64,000 nt of DNA from Sediminibacterium sp. GTDB taxonomy: Bacteria; Bacteroidota; Bacteroidia; Chitinophagales; Chitinophagaceae. Every line of letters begins with the position of its first letter. Positions within the stretch are counted from its first letter, which is position 1. The stretch lies in assembly GCF_030695065.1 (NCBI RefSeq), contig NZ_JAUYTR010000021.1, positions 1 through 64,000 of the forward strand, given 5' to 3'. The notes under the pieces were generated by a model. The model searched no databases, was not told the origin of the DNA, and saw only the letters and a program-made list of their open reading frames with translations. This document shows positions 28,159-38,281 of the stretch, in pieces. Position numbers and translations under genes: made by a program.

Positions 28159-28229
28159 TTCTTAAATTAACTCATTTTTGTTAAGATGCAAGCTTCTTAA
28201 ATTTCCATATCTTTCAATAAAAATATTGA

Positions 28230-29012
28230 ATGGCTTTTGTTGTAGCAATTGTGGCTGTTGCCCCGATAAGGGCCGAAGCAGCCCATCAAAGTGAAATGGT
28301 AAGTCAAATATTGTTTGGTGAAACGGCCGAAATAATTGATGGGGGCCCACTTTTACAAACTGGAACATTTACCAAAATTAAATGCTTGAATGATGGTTAT
28401 GAAGGGTGGTGCCAAAGCGCCCAGTTGGCCCTTGTGCCAGATGAGTTAGTCATGCTAAAGTCTAATACCATTATAGCTGCTTATTCTAATGGTATGCTAT
28501 TGAATGATACTGTGATTCAGCTTCCTTTTGGCTCTTCACTTGAACTTTTTAAAAACCAAGAATTGAATCTTACTGGATTGGCATTTAAATATGAGGGGGA
28601 AATGTTTACCCCTGGTGAAATCCCATTTGCCGAAGAATCAATAAGGATGGTTTCTCATCTATTCTTGAATACCCCTTATTTGTGGGGTGGTAGGTCTATT
28701 TATGGTATTGATTGCAGTGGGTTTGTACAGCAGGTTTATCAATATTTCAACATCCGTTTACCTAGGGATGCGTATCAACAAGCTGAATTAGGGACCGATA
28801 TAGGATTTCTTGCAGAAACAAACTGTGGAGACCTTGCATTTTTTGATAATAAGGAAGGCAAAATAACCCATGTAGGCATTTTGTTAAATCAGAACACCAT
28901 CATACACGCATCAGGAAGGGTGCGCATTGATTTTATTGATCAAGCAGGAATTTTGAATAGGGAAACTAGTGAAAGAACCCACCAATTAAGAATAGTAAAA
29001 CGCATTGTTTAA
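28230..29012 (+). CDS. C40 family NlpC/P60 peptidase with N-terminal SH3 domain
   Basis: The 260-residue protein has one or two SH3b-like domains (1 to about 120) and a C-terminal NlpC/P60 domain. YLWGGRSIYGIDCSGFVQQ contains the catalytic C162; H214 (THVGILL) and H226 (IIHASGR) complete the centre. The likely reaction is cleavage of gamma-D-Glu-diamino acid bonds in murein peptides. The protein lacks a clear signal peptide, so it may act on recycled muropeptides in the cytoplasm. It is divergent from the sigma factor. Confidence 0.92.
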   Translation: MAFVVAIVAVAPIRAEAAHQSEMVSQILFGETAEIIDGGPLLQTGTFTKIKCLNDGYEGWCQSAQLALVPDELVMLKSNTIIAAYSNGMLLNDTVIQLPFGSSLELFKNQELNLTGLAFKYEGEMFTPGEIPFAEESIRMVSHLFLNTPYLWGGRSIYGIDCSGFVQQVYQYFNIRLPRDAYQQAELGTDIGFLAETNCGDLAFFDNKEGKITHVGILLNQNTIIHASGRVRIDFIDQAGILNRETSERTHQLRIVKRIV

Positions 29013-29019
29013 GCGAAAA

Positions 29020-29172
29020 CTACATCAAATCCATCCCTTTGGCAAAATAAGTAACAGTGCCAGGTAGTGCTAACCAAAAGAATTCACGGTATACAAAAAG
29101 GAGTACAATTAAAGCTGCAAGCCAAAAAAAGAATAACGCCCAATATTTACCAGTGGATTGTTTTGCTTCCAT
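29020..29172 (-). CDS. Small membrane protein of unknown function
   Basis: A 50-residue protein (start at 29172) with one or two hydrophobic segments (about 11-27 and 30-40) and an aromatic-rich stretch REFFWLALPG. It lies 47 bases after the half-size TauE gene on the same strand, at the end of a run of closely spaced genes. The family is not recognised with certainty. Confidence 0.55.
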   Translation of the reverse strand: MEAKQSTGKYWALFFFWLAALIVLLFVYREFFWLALPGTVTYFAKGMDLM

Positions 29173-29219
29173 TTTATAGTATTTTAAGCAAAGATAAGGA
29201 GGCAGAATCAATTCACCCG

Positions 29220-29645
29220 CTAATGAGATGCAGTTTGTTGAATTTTTGTTGATTCGGTTGGGGCTATGATTTTTTTCTTGTCAAAAAACAACATTTTGAT
29301 ACTTAATAACAAGAGAACCACTGCAAAAATTTTCTTCATTTTGTCGTCGCTTAAGCTCAAAGCCAATTTGCTGCCCAAGAATCCCCCTGTAATAAAAGCT
29401 ACTGCTATTAAAAAAACATAATTAAAATTAATTTGCCCTTGTTTATGGTATTGCCAAACTGCAAGGGCAACCACAGGAAGCATTAAAACCCCTAATGAAG
29501 TTCCTTGGGCTTGTTTTTGGGTAAGCCCAAGGAAAAACACCAATGCAGGTACCATTATGATACCCCCTCCAATACCTACTAAGCCACTTAAAAAACCTGC
29601 AGCAAGTCCTATAACAATTAGTAAAAGTAGGGTAGTGGCACTCAT
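29220..29645 (-). CDS. Half-size TauE/SafE (TSUP) permease
   Basis: The 141-residue protein has about four helices and one copy of the TSUP motif GLVGIGGGIIMVPALVFFLG (22-41). Full-length members have two halves, so this one presumably works as a dimer. The substrate is probably a sulfur-containing anion or similar, but it is unproven. It lies one base after the pyrophosphatase gene. A full-length relative sits at 56.3-57.1 kb. Confidence 0.85.
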   Translation of the reverse strand: MSATTLLLLIVIGLAAGFLSGLVGIGGGIIMVPALVFFLGLTQKQAQGTSLGVLMLPVVALAVWQYHKQGQINFNYVFLIAVAFITGGFLGSKLALSLSDDKMKKIFAVVLLLLSIKMLFFDKKKIIAPTESTKIQQTASH

Positions 29646-29646
29646 T

Positions 29647-30198
29647 TTATTTGTTTATAAATGTCTCTTTATAGAAAGATATTGCTTCTTCAACAATGGT
29701 TAATGCTTTTGCTTTATCTCCAAAATCTTCTACTAAAACTTCCTTTTTTTCCAACCTTTTATATTCTTGAAAGAAATGTCTTAATTCGTCAAAGAAATGT
29801 CTGGGTAGTTCTTCAATGTTGTTGTAGTGGTTTACGCCTGGGTCAGTTGCTGCAACCGCAATAATTTTGTCATCGGGTTCACCGCCATCTATCATTTGCA
29901 TTACACCAATCACTTTAGCTTCCATCAATGTTAATGGTTGAACAGGCAAGGAAGTGATTACTAATATATCTAAAGGATCTTTGTCTCCACCATATGTTTG
30001 TGGAATAAAGCCATAGTTTATAGGGTAGTAAAAAGAAGAAAAAATTACCCTGTCTAATTTTAATAAGCCACTGGGTTTGTCTATTTCATATTTACATCTT
30101 GATCCTTGTGGAATTTCGATAACTGCATTTACAATGCGAGGTGCATTTTCACCAAAATGAACACCATGCCAAGGATGTAGAACTGTTTGTTGATTCAT
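29647..30198 (-). CDS. ppa: Inorganic pyrophosphatase (family I)
   Basis: The 183-residue protein shows the family I signatures SRCKYEIDKPSG (E, K ligands), YPINYGFIPQTYGGDKDPLDILV with the metal-binding aspartates, and AVAATDP. It hydrolyses PPi to two phosphates and drives biosynthetic reactions. The ATG at 30198 is preferred over a TTG three codons upstream. It lies in the minus-strand run between the lipoprotein and TauE genes. Confidence 0.97.
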   Translation of the reverse strand: MNQQTVLHPWHGVHFGENAPRIVNAVIEIPQGSRCKYEIDKPSGLLKLDRVIFSSFYYPINYGFIPQTYGGDKDPLDILVITSLPVQPLTLMEAKVIGVMQMIDGGEPDDKIIAVAATDPGVNHYNNIEELPRHFFDELRHFFQEYKRLEKKEVLVEDFGDKAKALTIVEEAISFYKETFINK

Positions 30199-30213
30199 AA
30201 AATTCAATATTGT

Positions 30214-30606
30214 TTATTGTTTAAAATCGACTAACCAAATATTGTTTCTTTTTACAATTATGGTTTGCTTAGAGCTGGTATCTAAAGAGTTACTATGATA
30301 GAGTATAACAGTAGAATCATTGGGTTCGGATACTTCTTTAATATTTATAGATGCCAATCGTAATTCTTGTCTGCCTTCTTTATCCCTTTCTCTATAGGCC
30401 GATTCTTTCGTTAAAAGTAATTGTTTGTTTTTTTCATCATCTACCATATAGAATGCAGCTCTGCTAAAGTCTCCCTTTAAACAGGCATCAATGAATTCCC
30501 GTCCGGCATCTAAGCCATTTTCTGCTGGTGTAAAATTTTTAGTAGGACTGCTGCATGCCGCAATCAGCAAAAACATCAATCCTTTCAAAGCAGTAGATAT
30601 TTTCAT
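30214..30606 (-). CDS. Small lipoprotein, DUF4878-like (NTF2-like) fold likely
   Basis: The 130-residue protein has a lipobox, LIAACSS, with the lipidated Cys at residue 18. The mature part contains AGREFIDACLKGDFSRAAFYM and ends in a strand pair with NNIWLVDFKQ, an arrangement seen in DUF4878/NTF2-like proteins. Function is unknown. It is probably anchored in the inner leaflet of the outer membrane facing the periplasm. Confidence 0.7.
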   Translation of the reverse strand: MKISTALKGLMFLLIAACSSPTKNFTPAENGLDAGREFIDACLKGDFSRAAFYMVDDEKNKQLLLTKESAYRERDKEGRQELRLASINIKEVSEPNDSTVILYHSNSLDTSSKQTIIVKRNNIWLVDFKQ

Positions 30607-30653
30607 AATGCTAAGTTAGTTAATTAATTAAGCTGGTTAAGATTAAATATGCC

Positions 30654-31373
30654 TTACAATGCCAAATAATAAGGAGCCAATAATTGGCTAAATTCTTTGC
30701 TGTATTCACTTCCTTCTTTGATGGTAATAGTGTTGAAACCTGAAGTTGCTCTATTTTTTTGCATTAAAATCATTGTTCTAAAATAGGAGTGTGCTGTACT
30801 TTGTTTTACTACGGTTTCTTTAATGCAAAAAAGTCCCCTTTTTTCTGCAATTTCCTTCCATTCTTCAGATCTGTCCCAAGGCAATAGAACGGCTGCAATT
30901 CCAGAATCAGTTAACAGATTAATCATGCAGTTGGCCAATTCTGTTAATGTTAAATGGGCACTGTGCATGGCAATATTTCTTTGTTTGTTGTTGCTTTTTA
31001 ATTGTTGTTCAAAGAAAGGAGGATTAGAAATAATTAAGTCATATTGCCTTTCTTGTTTTATTGCATATTCAATAATAGAAGTTGCATGTATTTGAAATTG
31101 CTCTTTCCATTTGCTTGCATTAAAATTTGCATTTGCTTGCGCTACGGCCATTGGTTCAATTTCTACAGCATCAATACTTGCTTTACTAAACTGTGCCAAC
31201 ATCAACGAAAGTAATCCGGTTCCTGTTCCAATATCAAGGATGTTTTTTAGACTGGGCATATTTATACTATCTACTACCCAAGCACCAAATAAGCATGCAT
31301 CGGTGCATACTTTCATGGCAGTTTTATCTTGATTAACTGTGAATTCTTTGAATTTAAAAAAGCTATTACTCAT
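30654..31373 (-). CDS. tRNA1(Val) (adenine37-N6)-methyltransferase TrmN6-like
   Basis: The 239-residue class I SAM methyltransferase has FKFKEFTVNQDKTAMKVCTDACLFGAW at the N-terminus, DIGTGTGLLSLML (SAM loop) and NPPFFEQ, the amino-methyltransferase motif of the YfiC/TrmN6 family. It methylates A37 of tRNA1(Val) in E. coli. It lies 18 bases downstream of the oligopeptidase gene. Confidence 0.92.
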   Translation of the reverse strand: MSNSFFKFKEFTVNQDKTAMKVCTDACLFGAWVVDSINMPSLKNILDIGTGTGLLSLMLAQFSKASIDAVEIEPMAVAQANANFNASKWKEQFQIHATSIIEYAIKQERQYDLIISNPPFFEQQLKSNNKQRNIAMHSAHLTLTELANCMINLLTDSGIAAVLLPWDRSEEWKEIAEKRGLFCIKETVVKQSTAHSYFRTMILMQKNRATSGFNTITIKEGSEYSKEFSQLLAPYYLAL

Positions 31374-31391
31374 TCATTAGATGGCATATAT

Positions 31392-33542
31392 TTATTCTGA
31401 AATTCCTTCTAAAGCAAGCAAAAAAGCAAAGTTTAGTGCAGTCTCTTTTAAGTAATCAAATCTACCCGATGCTCCACCGTGCCCATAATCCATATTGGTC
31501 TTAAGTAATAAAACATTTTGATCTTTTTTCATAGTTCTTAGCCTTGCTACCCACTTTGCTGGTTCAAAATATTGAACCTGGCTATCGTGTAGTCCTGTGG
31601 TTACTAAAAGGTGTGGATAGTTCTTCTTTTCTACATTCTCATAAGGCGAATAACTTTTTTGATATGCATAATATACTTCTTCTTTTGGATTTCCCCATTC
31701 ATCAAATTCGTTGGTGGTTAAGGGGATACTTTCATCTAACATAGTATTAACTACGTCTACAAAAGGAACTTCGGCAATTACCCCTTTCCATAGTTCAGGA
31801 GCCATATTGGTTACAGCACCCATTAATAAGCCTCCAGCACTACCGCCATTTGCATATAAATGGTCTTTGCTGGTATATTGATTCTTTATTAAGAATTCTC
31901 CGCAATTTATAAAGTCTGTAAATGAGTTTTTCTTTTTCAATAATTTTCCATCTTCGTACCATTGTCTGCCTAAATCTTCTCCTCCTCTTATATGCGCTAT
32001 TGCATAAACAAATCCTCTATTAAGTAGACTTAGCGTTGTACTACTAAAATCTGCATCAATACTATATCCATAAGATCCATAAGCATACAATAATAGGGGA
32101 GCAGTGCCATCTTTTTTAAGCCCCTTCTTATACACTAGTGATATTGGAATTTTAGTTCCATCATTAGCAATGGCATAAATACGTTCGCTGGTATAATCTG
32201 AAGGATTATACCCTCCAACTACTTCTTGTTGCTTTTTAAGTGTTTTGATTTTGGTTGATAATTCATAATCGTATACAGAAAAAGGAGTAGTTAATGACGT
32301 GTACGTATAACGCAATGAAGCACTGTTAAATTCTGGATTAGAACCCAAGTTGGCAGAATAGGCAGGCTCATCAAATTGTATGTAATGTTCAGCAGAACTG
32401 TTGTTTTGTTTTATATTAAGTTGAATCAATCCGTTTTTTCTTTCTGTAATAACCGTATAGTCTTTAAAGGCTTCTACGTTTTGAATAAGCACATCTGACC
32501 TATGTGGAACAAGCTCCTTCCAAAAGGAATGATTTGTTTTATCCAAAGGACATTCCATCACTTTAAAGTTCAAAGCATTTTCATTGGTTCTGATGAGGAA
32601 CTTATCGTTTAATGCTACCACATCATACAAAACGTTCTTTATACGGGGCTGAAATGATTGGAAAACAGATTCAGGCTCATCTGCATTAATATAGAATTGT
32701 TCAGAAGAAAGCGTTGCTTGTGAACTAATAAAAATGTAGCGCCCATTTTTAGATTTACTTACTCCAATATAATTGCTATTGTCTTTTTCATGATATACGG
32801 TAATATCTTTTTTCCCACCTAGCATTTGATGGCGCATTATTTTTTCTGAAAGTAAAGTGATTGGGTTATTTAATGTATAAAAAATAGTGTTGTTGTCGTT
32901 TGCCCAAACCCCATACCCATTGGTTCCTTGTATATTGTCTGGCAATATTTCTCCGGTAGCAATATTTTTAATTTTTAAGGTATACTGTCTTCTAGATACT
33001 TCATCTATACCAAAAACTAAGAGGTTGTTATTCGGGCTTACACTCATTCCCGTAACATTATAATAGGGTTTACCCTCTGCCATTTTATCTACATCTAAGA
33101 GTATTTCTTCCTTTGCAGTTAAGCTTCCTTTCTTTCTACAATATTTATAATATTGTTTTCCTTCTTCAACCCTTGTATAATAGAAATACCCATTTTTAAA
33201 TACTGGCACAGATTCATCCTTCTCTTTAATTCTTGCTTTCATTTCGTTAAAAAGCTTGGCTTGCAGTTCTTTAGTGCCGGCCATCATTTTTTCTGTATAA
33301 TCATTTTCTGATTTGAGGTAGTTGAGTACTTCAGTACTATCTGGCCCTTTTTTAAAATAGTCAATCATCCAATAATAGGGGTCAGGAACAGTATCTCCAT
33401 GCAATATTCTGATATGTTCTTTCTGTGCTGCAATAGGTGCTTTTTCAACTGGCCAATTATATGCTTCTTTTTTCATATTTGTACTTTCTGAACAACTAGA
33501 TATCAATAGGATAATAACGGAAATAGGGAAGATTCTTTTCAT
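31392..33542 (-). CDS. Oligopeptidase B-type S9A serine peptidase, predicted lipoprotein
   Basis: The 716-residue protein (start 33542) has a lipobox LISSCSES, so it is predicted to be lipid-anchored, unlike cytoplasmic E. coli PtrB. A seven-bladed propeller is followed by the hydrolase domain with GGSAGG (nucleophile Ser), an Asp in TTGLHDSQV and a His in DYGHGG. HIRGGEDLGRQWYEDGK is the family landmark. It cleaves short peptides after basic residues. The in-frame extension to 33629 is rejected because it would bury the signal peptide and nearly touch the divergent gene. Confidence 0.92.
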   Translation of the reverse strand: MKRIFPISVIILLISSCSESTNMKKEAYNWPVEKAPIAAQKEHIRILHGDTVPDPYYWMIDYFKKGPDSTEVLNYLKSENDYTEKMMAGTKELQAKLFNEMKARIKEKDESVPVFKNGYFYYTRVEEGKQYYKYCRKKGSLTAKEEILLDVDKMAEGKPYYNVTGMSVSPNNNLLVFGIDEVSRRQYTLKIKNIATGEILPDNIQGTNGYGVWANDNNTIFYTLNNPITLLSEKIMRHQMLGGKKDITVYHEKDNSNYIGVSKSKNGRYIFISSQATLSSEQFYINADEPESVFQSFQPRIKNVLYDVVALNDKFLIRTNENALNFKVMECPLDKTNHSFWKELVPHRSDVLIQNVEAFKDYTVITERKNGLIQLNIKQNNSSAEHYIQFDEPAYSANLGSNPEFNSASLRYTYTSLTTPFSVYDYELSTKIKTLKKQQEVVGGYNPSDYTSERIYAIANDGTKIPISLVYKKGLKKDGTAPLLLYAYGSYGYSIDADFSSTTLSLLNRGFVYAIAHIRGGEDLGRQWYEDGKLLKKKNSFTDFINCGEFLIKNQYTSKDHLYANGGSAGGLLMGAVTNMAPELWKGVIAEVPFVDVVNTMLDESIPLTTNEFDEWGNPKEEVYYAYQKSYSPYENVEKKNYPHLLVTTGLHDSQVQYFEPAKWVARLRTMKKDQNVLLLKTNMDYGHGGASGRFDYLKETALNFAFLLALEGISE

Positions 33543-33636
33543 GGTTTGTTCATTTTCACTTGAAAAATAATTAAAATCCTGCATAAAAAACCGGAAGGAA
33601 CCATTTATCGTATATAAGCTGTAAAACAATTTTATT

Positions 33637-34446
33637 ATGGTTTTAATTATTTCTAAACAAAGAGCTGCATCACAAAGATTAATTTATTTTGGCGTAGTTG
33701 CTTTATCAGTGATACTTGGGACTGGTGTCATTAACCATTCTAGGGGTTTATGGTTGTCGGCATATATTCTTTATGCATTCGCTGCTGCTATTGGAGTAAT
33801 TATGCTATTAGATTATCATGGGTATAAGAAATACAAAAATGCCAGTTTAGTGGTTACCATTAATTTCTTTTTGAGTTGCATTACATCTGTTGAAGGATTA
33901 GATGCTGGGGGGTACCTATTTATTATCCCTACTATTTTTGCTCTGGTATTTATGTTGGGAAATACGCGGGAATATAAAGTTGAAGTGATTGGATACTTTG
34001 TAATTAGTGTGTTGAGTTTTGCACTGTCTATTTTGTTTATTCCCGAAAAAAGTAATTGGCAAATTATTTCGAATGAAATTTATTCTAAAATGTTTACAAC
34101 AAATGCAATAGCTGTAGTTGTTTTGTGTGCTGTATTTGCCTATATCGGTATTTATTTTGAAAGACAAGTATATGAGCGCTTAGTTAATGAACGCAACAAA
34201 GCAAAGCACCAAGAACAAATGATTAGAGAACAAAACGGTTATTTAAGAGAAATAGCATTTATGAGTTCGCATACAGTTCGTGCTCCATTAAGCAATATTT
34301 TAGGGCTTGCTGCTTTAATGAGAGATGTTCCCAACGATCCAGATACACACGCTTTGGTAATGGACGGAATTCAAAATTCCGCAAAAGATTTAGATAATGC
34401 CATACACCATATGGTTTCTAAAACGGGCAATTTAATTAGGCGATAA
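33637..34446 (+). CDS. Membrane protein with histidine-kinase-like H-box but no ATPase domain
   Basis: The 269-residue protein has about six membrane helices (residues 13-175), a coiled segment (176-205) and a DHp-like helix with SSHTVRAPLSNILGL (210-224), where H212 aligns with the phospho-acceptor of HisKA domains. It stops 57 residues after that His, with no HATPase_c domain. The plus-strand frame ends in TAA 23 bases before a terminator, and no ATPase fragment follows, so it does not look like a simple frameshift. It could be a phosphotransfer or dimerisation partner. Confidence 0.75.
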   Translation: MVLIISKQRAASQRLIYFGVVALSVILGTGVINHSRGLWLSAYILYAFAAAIGVIMLLDYHGYKKYKNASLVVTINFFLSCITSVEGLDAGGYLFIIPTIFALVFMLGNTREYKVEVIGYFVISVLSFALSILFIPEKSNWQIISNEIYSKMFTTNAIAVVVLCAVFAYIGIYFERQVYERLVNERNKAKHQEQMIREQNGYLREIAFMSSHTVRAPLSNILGLAALMRDVPNDPDTHALVMDGIQNSAKDLDNAIHHMVSKTGNLIRR

Positions 34447-34468
34447 TAGGGGATTGTTATAGCAAAAA

Positions 34469-34496
34469 GTCCCGGTTTGCATTTAGCAACCGGGAC
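34469..34496. terminator. Bidirectional terminator between the H-box protein and sdhB
   Basis: GTCCCGGTT/AACCGGGAC form a nine-pair stem, extended by GC with one bulge, and a short loop. AAAAA on the left gives a T-run for sdhCAB transcripts on minus, and CAATTTTAATTT on the right is a weaker run for plus transcripts. Confidence 0.8.
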
Positions 34497-34541
34497 CAAT
34501 TTTAATTTGCGTTATTATTGGAAGGCCAATTTAATGTCCTG

Positions 34542-35306
34542 TTATTTATCTGCACTTAAGCTTGCGCCTAAATATTCTGAATTTAATCGTGCAATATTCG
34601 TTAATGAAATTTCTTTAGGACAAGTTGCTTCGCAAGCACCTGTATTGGTACAAGCACCAAATCCTTCCTTATCCATTTGCGCTACCATATTCATTACACG
34701 AGATTTACGCTCTGGTTCTCCTTGTGGTAACAAAGCCAAATGGCTCACTTTAGCACTTAAGAAAAGCATTGCAGAACTGTTTTTACAAGCTGCAACACAT
34801 GCGCCACATCCAATACACATTGCTGCTGCAAAGCTATTATCGGCATTGTCTTTATTAATTGGTAGTGCATTACCATCTACTGCATTACCAGTATTTACAC
34901 TGATATAACCTCCTGCCTGTATAATTCTATCGAATGAACTTCTATCTACTGTTAAATCTTTAATTACAGGGAATGCATTGGCTCTCCATGGTTCTACCAC
35001 AATGGTATCTCCATCTTTAAAAGCACGCATATGCAACTGACAGGTAGTATTGGCTTGCCAAGGACCATGAGGTTTACCATTAATATACATAGAACACATT
35101 CCACAGATACCCTCTCTACAATCATGGTCAAATGCAACAGGTTCTTCCCCTTCGGTAATTAACTGCTCGTTTAACACATCAAACATTTCCAAGAAACTCA
35201 TTTCAGAGGAAATATTTTTTACTTGGTAAGTTTTAAAATCCCCTTTGGTATTGGTATTTTTTTGTCTCCAAACTTTTAGGTTCAGATTCATATGATAATG
35301 TTCCAT
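34542..35306 (-). CDS. sdhB: Succinate dehydrogenase/fumarate reductase iron-sulfur subunit
   Basis: The 254-residue protein carries three Fe-S clusters: the 2Fe-2S set CREGICGMC plus a downstream Cys (TTCQL), and the ferredoxin-like [11 protein letters not shown] and [12 protein letters not shown] sets for 4Fe-4S and 3Fe-4S. It transfers electrons between the flavoprotein SdhA and the membrane quinone site. The start may instead be the ATG five codons later (35291). It is the last gene of sdhCAB and ends before a strong terminator. Confidence 0.96.
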   Translation of the reverse strand: MEHYHMNLNLKVWRQKNTNTKGDFKTYQVKNISSEMSFLEMFDVLNEQLITEGEEPVAFDHDCREGICGMCSMYINGKPHGPWQANTTCQLHMRAFKDGDTIVVEPWRANAFPVIKDLTVDRSSFDRIIQAGGYISVNTGNAVDGNALPINKDNADNSFAAAMCIGCGACVAACKNSSAMLFLSAKVSHLALLPQGEPERKSRVMNMVAQMDKEGFGACTNTGACEATCPKEISLTNIARLNSEYLGASLSADK

Positions 35307-35349
35307 TTTCTAAAATTAATTCAGTTTAATAATGCTTTGTGTACAAACC

Positions 35350-37323
35350 TTATTTGTAATTACGCTGGGTTGGTTTTATTACTTCATAGTTTAATGCTTC
35401 TTTGTGTAATTCCCATTGATGTTCACCTTTTAATTCCCAAGCAGAAACATACATATGACCCGCATCGTCTCTTAAAGCTTCTCCTTCTGGAGTTTGATAC
35501 TCTTCCCTAAAATGTCCGCCACAACTTTCTTCTCGCGTTAAGGCATCTACACACATTAATTCACCTAATTCAATGAAATCTGCAACACGATTGGCTTTAT
35601 CTAGTTCCGTATTCATTTCGTTTACTTCTCCTGGAATTCTAACATCGCTCCAAAACTCATTTTTTAAAGCCTGAATTTCTTTGATGGCTTGTTCTAATCC
35701 TTCTTTATTTCTAGCCATGCCACATTTGTCCCACATGATTTTTCCTAAACGCTTGTGGAAGCTCTCAACAGATTGCTTCCCTTTGATATTCATCAATTGA
35801 TTGATTCTATCGCTTACATTGTTCTCTGCTTCTTCAAATGCAGGGTGTGTAGTTTCAATGGCTTTGCTATAAATTTCGTCGGCTAAGTTATTGCCAAGGG
35901 TATAAGGGATTACAAAATATCCATCAGCCAAACCTTGCATTAATGCAGAAGCCCCCAATCGGTTGGCACCGTGGTCACTAAAATTAGCTTCTCCTAATGC
36001 ATACAATCCTGGAACGGTTGTTTGTAATTCGTAGTCTACCCATAAACCACCCATCGTGTAGTGAACGGCGGGATAAATGCGCATAGGTACTTCGTAAGGA
36101 TTTTCGCCGGTAATTTTTTCATACATGTCGAAAAGGTTACCATACTTTGCTTTAACTACATCTTTACCCATTGCAATGATTTCTTCTTCAGATACATTGC
36201 TTCTGCCTTGCTTTCCTGCTTCAATTTTACCATATCTCAAAATGGCATCGGCATAGTCTAAGTAAACGGCTTGTTTACTGCTACCTACTCCGTATCCTGC
36301 ATCGCAACGTTCTTTAGCAGCTCTTGATGCCACATCTCTTGGTACAAGGTTTCCGAAAGCAGGGTATCTTCTCTCTAAATAATAATCTCTTTCTTCTTCA
36401 GGTATATCAGTTGCTTTTCTAGTATCGTTTTGTTTTTTTGGAACCCAAATTCTTCCATCATTTCTCAATGATTCAGACATCAAGGTTAATTTACTCTGGT
36501 GGTCTCCACTAACTGGAATACAAGTTGGGTGAATTTGTGTGAAACAAGGATTGGCAAAAGCAGCTCCTTTTTTGTGCGCTTTCCATGCAGCTGTTACATT
36601 ACTTCCCATTGCGTTGGTAGATAAATAGAATACGTTGCCATATCCACCAGAACACAATAATACAGCGTGTCCAAAATGTCTTTCTAATTTGCCGCTTACT
36701 AAATCACGCGCAATAATTCCTTTTGCTTTCCCCTCAATTGTAACTACTTCTAGCATTTCATGTCTGCTGTACATGGTTACGTTACCCAAAGCTACCTGAC
36801 GCTCTAAGGCTTGGTAAGCTCCAATCAGCAATTGCTGACCAGTTTGACCTGCAGCATAAAATGTTCTTTGAACCTGCGTTCCACCAAATGAGCGGTTACT
36901 TAATAATCCACCATATTCTCTAGCAAATGGAACCCCTTGTGCTACACATTGGTCAATGATATTGGTGCTGACTTCTGCTAGTCTATGCACATTGGCTTCT
37001 CTAGCACGGTAGTCTCCTCCTTTAATGGTATCGTAAAAAAGACGGAATACACTGTCTCCGTCGTTTTGATAATTCTTTGCCGCATTAATTCCTCCTTGTG
37101 CTGCAATTGAATGCGCACGACGGGGAGAATCTTGAAAACAAAATGCTTTTACTTTATATCCCAACTCACCCAAAGAAGCTGCTGCTGAAGCACCGGCTAA
37201 TCCTGTACCTACAACAATCACTTCCAGTTTCCGCTTATTGGCCGGGTTTACCAGTTTGCAATGTCCCTTGTAATCAGCCCACTTATTCTCTAATGGTCCA
37301 GAGGGAATTTTAGCATTTAACAT
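35350..37323 (-). CDS. sdhA: Succinate dehydrogenase/fumarate reductase flavoprotein subunit
   Basis: The 657-residue protein binds FAD through [18 protein letters not shown] near residue 38 and has [15 protein letters not shown] (the covalent-FAD His region), [21 protein letters not shown] and the active-site Arg/His blocks [10 protein letters not shown] and [17 protein letters not shown]. It interconverts succinate and fumarate. The sequence type matches the single-cytochrome-b, menaquinone-linked complexes of Bacteroidota and epsilonproteobacteria. It lies between sdhC and sdhB. Confidence 0.97.
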   Translation of the reverse strand: MLNAKIPSGPLENKWADYKGHCKLVNPANKRKLEVIVVGTGLAGASAAASLGELGYKVKAFCFQDSPRRAHSIAAQGGINAAKNYQNDGDSVFRLFYDTIKGGDYRAREANVHRLAEVSTNIIDQCVAQGVPFAREYGGLLSNRSFGGTQVQRTFYAAGQTGQQLLIGAYQALERQVALGNVTMYSRHEMLEVVTIEGKAKGIIARDLVSGKLERHFGHAVLLCSGGYGNVFYLSTNAMGSNVTAAWKAHKKGAAFANPCFTQIHPTCIPVSGDHQSKLTLMSESLRNDGRIWVPKKQNDTRKATDIPEEERDYYLERRYPAFGNLVPRDVASRAAKERCDAGYGVGSSKQAVYLDYADAILRYGKIEAGKQGRSNVSEEEIIAMGKDVVKAKYGNLFDMYEKITGENPYEVPMRIYPAVHYTMGGLWVDYELQTTVPGLYALGEANFSDHGANRLGASALMQGLADGYFVIPYTLGNNLADEIYSKAIETTHPAFEEAENNVSDRINQLMNIKGKQSVESFHKRLGKIMWDKCGMARNKEGLEQAIKEIQALKNEFWSDVRIPGEVNEMNTELDKANRVADFIELGELMCVDALTREESCGGHFREEYQTPEGEALRDDAGHMYVSAWELKGEHQWELHKEALNYEVIKPTQRNYK

Positions 37324-37376
37324 AGATCCGAAGGTTTATGATGATTTGAATATACTTTAATGATCATGTATTTGTA

Positions 37377-38078
37377 TTATCCTATCCAGCCCATTTTAAA
37401 ACTTATTGGCATTAATATAAATACTAATGCAATAATGATGGAATAGGCGTATCCAATGCTTGTAAGCATAAGAGTGTATCTATTATTGTAAACCCCTAAG
37501 GTTCTGAAGGCACTCTGAAAGCCGTGTGCTAGGTGATAAGCCAATGAAATACAGCCTGCACTGTAAACGGCTATAATCCACCATTCACTAAATGTAACTT
37601 TCATTAAAGCAAACATATTGTGCATTTCAATTCCGTTATAAGTTACAGGGTCTAATCCTTGGTGAGTAAAACGTGCTGAAACCCAGAAATGATAAAGGTG
37701 CAAGATTAAAAAGAGTAGAATTAATGTACCCAAAAGCCCCATACTCCTGCTGTACCACTTGCTGCCATCTTTATATGTTACAGCATAACCAATAGCTCTT
37801 TTTTGTTTATTTTCTAAGGTCAATAAATAACCTTGGTAAATATGTAAAATAATACCCGCAAATAACCCAATCTCCATTATACGGATTAAAACAGTTGATC
37901 CCATAAAGTGGGCTGCTTTGTTAAACATTGCACCATTTTCTTCAGGGTCAACTAAATCTGCAAAAATGCAGGCATTAATTCCAGCGTGTACAATTAAAAA
38001 CAAAACCAATGAAATACCGGTTAGTCCCATAACCAGTTTTTTTCCAACAGACGATGTAAAGACTTGTTTCCAGGTCAT
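37377..38078 (-). CDS. sdhC: Succinate dehydrogenase cytochrome b subunit
   Basis: The 233-residue membrane protein has five helices and histidines suited to two b hemes (for example in FLIVHAGINA, ILHIYQGY, LILHLYHFW and LAYHLAHGFQ). It anchors the complex and holds the quinone site. It is the first gene of the operon. No sdhD is present, as expected for this class. Confidence 0.93.
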   Translation of the reverse strand: MTWKQVFTSSVGKKLVMGLTGISLVLFLIVHAGINACIFADLVDPEENGAMFNKAAHFMGSTVLIRIMEIGLFAGIILHIYQGYLLTLENKQKRAIGYAVTYKDGSKWYSRSMGLLGTLILLFLILHLYHFWVSARFTHQGLDPVTYNGIEMHNMFALMKVTFSEWWIIAVYSAGCISLAYHLAHGFQSAFRTLGVYNNRYTLMLTSIGYAYSIIIALVFILMPISFKMGWIG

Positions 38079-38108
38079 ATAGCAAGATTATATTTGGTTA
38101 AATCTCCG

Positions 38109-38116
38109 CAAATTTA
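38109..38116 (-). promoter_or_regulatory. Candidate -7 box (TAAATTTG) for sdhCAB
   Basis: TAAATTTG on the minus strand matches TAnnTTTG and lies 31 bases upstream of the sdhC start. The nearest upstream TTG is only 15 bases away, shorter than usual. Confidence 0.35.
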
Positions 38117-38281
38117 ACTCATTTATATATACAATGCCTTAAGACTTTGGTTGCAATAAAATCGTCTTTTATTCACCTGTTGAATTTGATATGGTCATTT
38201 TTGCAGACTGCTTGAACATTGCTTTCAACCGTTTACATAAAAACAGCTATAATAGAGGATTGATAAACCGTACATTTGGGT

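Noticed and set aside
34447..34541. A possible missing ATPase exon or frameshift after the H-box protein
   Set aside because: The stretch to sdhB is only 95 bases and is occupied by a terminator, so no HATPase sequence can be hidden there.
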